Positions 59,701 to 64,000 of a DNA stretch of 64,000 bases are shown here, piece by piece. The stretch is from Mactromeris polynyma (lineage: Eukaryota; Mollusca; Bivalvia; Venerida; Mactridae): NCBI GenBank assembly GCA_032209605.1, contig JASFXZ010000029.1, positions 857,001 through 921,000 on the forward strand, in the 5' to 3' direction. The first letter of the stretch is position 1. Every line of letters begins with the position of its first letter. The translations under genes were made by a program, and so were the position numbers. The notes beneath the pieces are model-generated. The model ran no database searches. It saw only the letters and a program-made list of their open reading frames with translations, and was not told the DNA's origin.

Positions 59701-62169
59701 TGAGTTATATAGCTGAAACCCAAGTCAGACTGACCCAAGTATAAATATATAGCTAAAAGTACGGGTAGCTGTTTGACTATGAAGCAGATAATCAAAAAAC
59801 TGTTTTGCATTGTGTTATTGTGTTTGCTGTATGAAAAGAAAAATGAAAATTTTAAAATCTTGTCTGAATTAATTAATTTTTATGTGACATTCACAGTAGT
59901 ATTTAGGAAGATACTGCAAGGAAATTACCTTTATCTAGTTCTAAGTTTGATCATATTTTATCTTCTCTTTTGACTATTCCATTGTCCAAAGCTGTACAAG
60001 AAGAAATGTGTTACTATACAAGTAGAAAAAAGGCAAAACGGGTTGGGAAATAAGTGGCCTAACATTAATGAATGCCTTCCCCCTTATCGAGTACATCAAT
60101 GTTACTGACTATGTACACTAATCTTACATCATGGAGTTGCTGGTTTTGATGTGTATTTGTCATTATTATAATATACTATAGATAGTTCCCACATCTACAA
60201 TATTTACCTCCCTTGTTCTTAATCATCAGCCATTTTGATAGGCAAAACTGATAAGCCCTATTAAATATCTCTAGTAGTAATTTCCGAATATGTGATAATT
60301 GAGAAAATACCAAGAGAATTTGCATGTGACAACCGCTTTTTCTTCAACTTCCTGAGCCAACTGCCCACATGAGCATAATGAATAATTTATTTTTTGTATC
60401 TGATTAGTTTATCATTGTTAACATTTTATTCCCTATAAACTTCAAGGAAATTTGCCTATCAATATGGCCGACAATTCAGAACAAGGGAGGTAAATATTGT
60501 AAATGTGGGAACTATCTATTGTCATAGCATTTGATGTTGTTTTCTTTCAGTGTTATCACAAGCAGTGCTTTAAATGTGCAGCTTGTAGAAAGGCACTGGA
60601 TTCTCATACTATGACACAGAGAGAGAATGATGTCTTCTGTAAAAGTAAGATGTCTTCTGTTATTAGTAGGGATGTAAAGGATTAACCGGTTAACCGTTCG
60701 AACATGTGGTTAGCGGTTAGTAAAGTCACTAACCGGTTAATCGTTTATTTTTTATAAAAACGTGTAATTTTCATTTTGGAAAAAACGAAAAAAATATTGC
60801 AAGATAGCCGTAGTTACACTCTCAATACTTTGTCCCTGAAAGGTGTGAAACCGTGGTGTAAGGGGGGGCAAACTCGATAATCCACAACTAACAGTTTGAC
60901 ACGCATGTATTTGCTACACATATTTAATGAAAATGTCAGTTAATGGTTCGATTCCCCGCTCCATCACTGACAGTACATACAGTCTTTCGGACGAGACTTT
61001 AAAAACCGAGGTCCTGTGTATGATGCTTTACATCGAGCACATAAAAGAACCAGGGGTGCTTCTGGAACTGGGGCATCTCCTGTATCATGCACTATCCTCC
61101 AAAAATCTAAAATGACTAAAACATTCTTCCGGAGAATAAGGAGGACGATAAATAAACGCAAATAAAAACAAATTGTCGTTTGTTTCAAATGACAGTCGGA
61201 AAACTCTTTGGGTGTTGGAGAATTTAGACATATTTAAATAGATAGATTTTTGTTTTAATGAATTATGTTCAGCAGAAAAAAACAATTATCTGAACTAGTA
61301 CTAACCGTAACGTCAGAAAATAGGTCTAGTTTACCTGTGTCATGGTAAAAATATACATGGTAAAATACGAAACACGTAACACATGTCATGTTCGGTTAAC
61401 CGTTCGGAAGATTAAACGGTTAACCGGTTAGCAAAATAACCGAATATTGACATCCCTAGTTATTAGTGATCTGTTTTCTGAAAAAATGGAAAAAAAATAA
61501 GATACATAATTATATAAGTAAGATTTATATTGATTCACTGTTATTGAAAATATACAATGATTGTGCAAAATAGAAAGAGGAACCATTTAATATGTATTGA
61601 ACAGCTTTTGTTCAGCACTGCATGAGTCTGTGTGAAAATCTTCTAGTCTGTTGTCTACATGCTTGATATGATTGAGGATCGAATACTATTGCAAACAGAT
61701 AATGGACAATAATTTAGTAATTCACCAATTTTATGGCACTTTTTCGACTTAAAACTAGGTTTCTGATCATAGTTGTCTTATAAGCATAGGATAATAAAAT
61801 ACAGGTCAAGCTTGATTTCAGTTACAATCCACCAAGTTTTGGAGGAGTTATGCCCCTTTTCGACTTAAAAAATTGTTTTCTGATCAATAAGTTTCAAAAC
61901 CCATAGTGGGTGTATCTGTTACAATAAAATTGATATTATGAAATCCTGTACATTCCTCCATTTGGCAATTTACGACGTAAATTTCCCTTTCAAAAGGCCC
62001 GGCCATACTTCCCAAAAATCTGAAAAAAGGGCCTGGTGTCAGATAAACACATTAAATAATGTATGAAAATAGGTATACATGTATGTTTATTTTTATTCTT
62101 CCAGATTGTTACAGCAAACACTTTGGACCAAAAGGATTTGGCTTTGGATCAGCCTTACAGCACACATAG
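53743..62169 (+). CDS. CSRP-like: Muscle LIM protein / cysteine- and glycine-rich protein with three LIM domains (7 coding exons)
   Basis: Coding exons are 53743-53839, 54343-54508, 55332-55501, 56323-56488, 56931-57066, 60551-60644 and 62105-62169. All junctions are GT-AG and in phase, giving 297 residues. The start ATG lies in the first coding exon just before CPRC. Each LIM domain has C-x2-C-x17-H-x2-C-x2-C-x2-C-x17-C-x2-C: LIM1 5-56, LIM2 117-168, LIM3 227-278. Each is followed by a CRP-type basic/glycine segment: [40 protein letters not shown] and the shorter [18 protein letters not shown] at the C-terminus. CRP/MLP proteins bind alpha-actinin and related partners in muscle and also enter the nucleus; that role is inferred from family. 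The linkers ([12 protein letters not shown] and [12 protein letters not shown]) are near-identical. Introns cut LIM1 and LIM2 at the same places and phases, but LIM3 differently. Intron 5 holds a 2.1-kb array and intron 6 a hAT MITE. Confidence 0.93.
54205..54252. repeat. Short tandem repeat in LIM intron 1 (gattttgtgct/gattttgcact)
   Basis: Alternating 11-bp units gattttgtgct and gattttgcact are repeated about four times. Confidence 0.85.
54885..55075 (+). mobile_element. Probable SINE-like repeat in LIM intron 2
   Basis: The order aacggaaggttggtggtttt, acccaggtgcctgtctgtgc, caaaacaatgtcagaagggg and cttcctccac resembles a common molluscan SINE body. Ends are not definable from one copy. Confidence 0.45.
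55140..55275. mobile_element. MITE, CCCTGCGTTCAGTTACGGCT family (copy 2, decayed), LIM intron 2
   Basis: The right end is ggctgtaactgaacgcaggg. The interior (gatacggtgggtcagggata, caaaacaaaacggtttcg) matches the inverse of the element at 32909-33050. The left TIR is degraded, so the start is approximate. It ends about 55 bp before the third coding exon. Confidence 0.65.
55518..55728. mobile_element. MITE, CAGGGTTTTCCCT family (copy 2), LIM intron 3
   Basis: Aligns along its length with 44134-44351 (cagctaggggttcttggacc, ttgggggtccttagtaac, gggagtcgctagaaagaaa). Its left end is only ~16 bp after the donor of the exon ending at 55501. Confidence 0.75.
55975..56240 (+). repeat. Dispersed repeat of common molluscan type, LIM intron 3
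   Basis: Contains ggcgggcggcgtccagtaag, aacttcaccaaatttggtca, gaatgtgtatgggcataata and cgggagttatcgccctttgg, a word order I associate with an abundant bivalve dispersed repeat. The 111-codon open frame across it is not a gene. Confidence 0.55.
56546..56715. mobile_element. Pogo-like MITE, CAGTTGGACCTCGTTCATT family (copy 3), LIM intron 4
   Basis: Flanked by TA; begins CAGTTGGACCTCGTTCATTT and ends AACGAGGTCCGACTC, with one terminal substitution. Related to the fragments at 24491-24609 and 26866-26979; this is the most complete copy. Confidence 0.8.
57337..59478 (+). repeat. 65-bp tRNA-like minisatellite, ~33 copies, in LIM intron 5
   Basis: The unit is gtgcagtatagctcagtgag-tagtgcacaatactgggaat-ctggaagtcacgagtgagaa-ttctg. 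Period is 65 bp throughout except one unit (near 58150) with a 4-base deletion. Variable positions are tact/tacc-ggg, tgg/tag-aag, gagtg/gagtc-ag and gtgag/gtgtg-ta. The unit resembles the core of a tRNA: tagctcagtgag matches the RNA polymerase III A-box (TRGCNNAGYNGG) with one mismatch, and cacgagtgagaattct sits where a T-arm/B-box (gagttcgaattct) would be but lacks the essential TTC. The last ~7 units are nearly identical. It is probably a tandemly amplified tRNA-derived sequence. Confidence 0.95.
59479..60550. other. Remainder of LIM intron 5
   Basis: After the array comes a SINE-like stretch (ggttagtactggttggcaac near 59577), the foldback at 59610-59677, and A+T-rich DNA. The open frame at 59773-59973 is hydrophobic, low-complexity and not supported. 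Confidence 0.4.
59610..59677. repeat. Foldback element, GCAAGACTA-CTCCTATATAA family (copy 2)
   Basis: The hairpin gcaagactaactcctatata / aatacataggagttagtaca-gtcttgcgct matches the element at 46989-47064 with a shorter left arm. Confidence 0.85.
60667..61458. mobile_element. hAT-type MITE with 8-bp target duplication, LIM intron 6
   Basis: TIRs begin TAGGGATGTAAAGGATTAAC and end TTGACATCCCTA; both sides are rich in ggttaaccg words. The 8-bp duplication gttattag is intact at 60659-60666 and 61459-61466. An 8-bp duplication with TAGGGATG-type ends indicates the hAT superfamily. No transposase remains. It is interrupted by the SINE fragment at 60941-61165. The insertion point is only 22 bases after the donor of coding exon 6. 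Confidence 0.92.
60941..61165 (+). mobile_element. tRNA-Thr-derived SINE, 5'-truncated, nested in the hAT MITE
   Basis: Starts at the B-box (GGTTCGATTCC) and runs through the same body as the copy at 25469-25750 (actttaaaaaccgaggtcct, aaaagaaccaggggtgcttc) to the tail gataaataaacgcaaataaa. The A-box half of the head is missing. Confidence 0.88.
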
Positions 62170-64000
62170 ATAGCCTTGTTATTGTAGTGTTCAACTAACT
62201 ATGTTCTCTGTTTGGTGTTATGATGTTAATGATACACAGTTGTAGATTATGCACTCCCCTCTAATTGGACCATAACATTTAAGGAAATAACACAGGATGA
62301 AGTGCTTATACGTAAATTATTTAGGATAAATCTGTGCATTGAAAGAAATTCTACTGATTTTGGATGAAAAGGTGCATCACGCATTTATTTTTAAAGGCTG
62401 GATTTAATGTATCAAGTTAATATGTCATTCATTTAGTCGTGAATTTGTGACTTGAACAGAATTCAAGATGGTCCACCAGGAACGTCGCTACTTTTTAGGA
62501 AGGGTTTCGCAACCCTTGGTATGGTGAATTTCAATCAAATTGGGCGAATTTCTGAACATCTAGTCAAGGTCAAAATGAGGTGATCATAAAATAATCCTCA
62601 TAAAGTTGTACACATCAGTAAAAAGGAAACACGAGAATGTATCAGATGTTACGTCTATTTGTTTGAAAAAAAAATCTAGTAAAAATATTTCCAGGTTTTT
62701 TTTTGGGGGGGGGGGGGGTCCAAGGGAGAATTTGAATTTGGGGGAAAATGATACTATTTTTATGGGGGAATGGGGCCAAAGAACAAAGGATCAAGAAAGG
62801 GCCCTGTCCACACGTATGCTTGACTGTATGCCGAGTTATATACAGCTTCACATTCACTACGCCATCATTGTTGTTATAAGTATGGAAATAGTAGAGAAAC
62901 ATTCTGTATGTGGGAATATACTATCGTTACTATGAGTTTAGTTTTAGTGTGATATTACATAGAAATCATTTATAAAAATGCTTTATGAATAAGATCTATC
63001 TATAGAGGATTGTGACTATTGCATTCTATCTCTGGAATTACTAATTGATAACATTGACATATTGGATATTCCCCAAATATCTCTCTGGGAGATGGGAACA
63101 ACGACTAATAATCAATTAAAATCACCTCGGTGGGTGGGGGGTTCAAAAATCTATAAAATTTGTGTTTGTGGTCCCCTTATATTCAATTATTGTTGCTACC
63201 CTTCCTCTCTCGGGGAGGTTTCCCCGGAATAGTCATAAGTGGAATATGGTTAATTATTGTTTTAGTGTACTGTTAGCACTGAGTGAAACAAATTCTGTTG
63301 TGATAAGAAGTGTTTTATTGTATCTGATACATTTTTGTAAGTTATATCAACATTTACATCACAATACCAGGGATTGTAAAAAGGTTTTTAGATTTATTGA
63401 TGGATTTTCTTATGAAGTGTTGAAATGTTGTATTATGAAACTACCTACCGGTAAATACATTATCTTAATTATACATGTATCTTAAACTTGTCAATTTGAT
63501 TGTTTTTATATTTCTCTGTTGTTGACCAAGGTCATATTTAATTTTTTATCAACAATTCTTTAAGTCCTATTATAGATATTTCTTGTGAAAGAAGCATTTG
63601 TATCTTGTTTTTTATGATTATTTCATTAAGATGCAAGTTTGCATTTATCATGTATGGAGGGGGTTGTTATCGAGTGGTATTGGGCTTGACTCCCGATCGG
63701 AAGGTTGTGGATTTGTTTGTAAAGTGTTTTCAAAAGGTTACATGACGGAGTGTACACAATGTATTGTTACTGGTCGTTTGTGAAGTTTGTTTCATATTTT
63801 TTGAACATTTTATCATAACATCTTAATCAAGTATTTTCGTTGTTTTGAGGCGTACTTGTTATTGTCAAAAAGAATAGGACCAATATTGAAACAACATGTT
63901 GTCAAACATATTGCTTGAATCTTCTGATCACAGTTCTGTTGTAAAACTTCAGCTTTATGTGACAAATGTTACAAGGTATTTTTTGAACTGATGTAAATGA
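62170..64000. other. 3' UTR and downstream flank of the LIM gene
   Basis: Noncoding DNA after the TAG stop. I did not find a clear AATAAA close by. A run of 14 G lies at 62705-62718 after a T run. Near 63655-63715 the words tatcgagtggtattgggctt and cccgatcggaaggttgtgg look like a decayed tRNA-like repeat. No other gene was recognised. Confidence 0.4.

Overview
This window is eukaryotic nuclear DNA. It is A+T-rich, its genes are split by GT-AG introns with polypyrimidine tracts, intergenic spaces are long, and short TIR and foldback elements, tRNA-derived SINEs and minisatellites are dense. The repeat types (pogo-like CAGTAAAACC elements, a tRNA-Thr-derived SINE, a LINE tail with a CxxC...HxxxxC signature) and the gene set point to a lophotrochozoan, most likely a mollusc and probably a bivalve. 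That assignment is inference from sequence character, not a database match.

Layout. (1) 1-596: the 3' coding part of one N-terminal-RASSF (RASSF9/10-type) gene, cut by the window edge. A second, complete paralogue follows in tandem on the same strand (coding exon 12616-14076). It has a candidate TATA/CRE/E-box promoter near 6870-7006, a noncoding first exon and a ~5.5-kb first intron; the intron carries a ~1.8-kb TIR transposon and a pogo-like MITE. (2) 14.1-26.1 kb: no convincing gene. This stretch holds nested MITEs and SINEs, a ~950-bp element with TTAA target duplication, a 1.5-kb polypyrimidine minisatellite and a large imperfect palindrome. (3) 26.2-30.6 kb: a six-coding-exon Rab-like small GTPase of 286 residues with a long basic tail ending CCCFG and an altered switch I glycine. 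(4) 30.7-53.7 kb: no convincing gene. It holds a local cluster of foldback elements, an AACGTT-rich element, a second pyrimidine satellite, a LINE 3' fragment, a 660-bp-offset duplication and further MITEs. (5) 53.7-62.2 kb: a seven-coding-exon muscle-LIM/CRP-type gene encoding three LIM domains (297 residues). Its fifth coding intron carries a ~2.1-kb, ~33-copy array of a 65-bp tRNA-like unit, and its sixth carries a hAT-type MITE with a SINE nested inside. (6) 62.2-64.0 kb: 3' flank.

All three loci are on the + strand. They are not an operon and I see no pathway linking them: RASSF9/10 proteins are Ras-association scaffolds, Rab GTPases act in vesicle traffic and CRP/MLP proteins act in muscle cytoskeleton and nucleus. 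The most unusual material is the mobile and tandem DNA: several small element families with two to six copies each, nested insertions that give relative ages, and the tRNA-like minisatellite inside the LIM gene.
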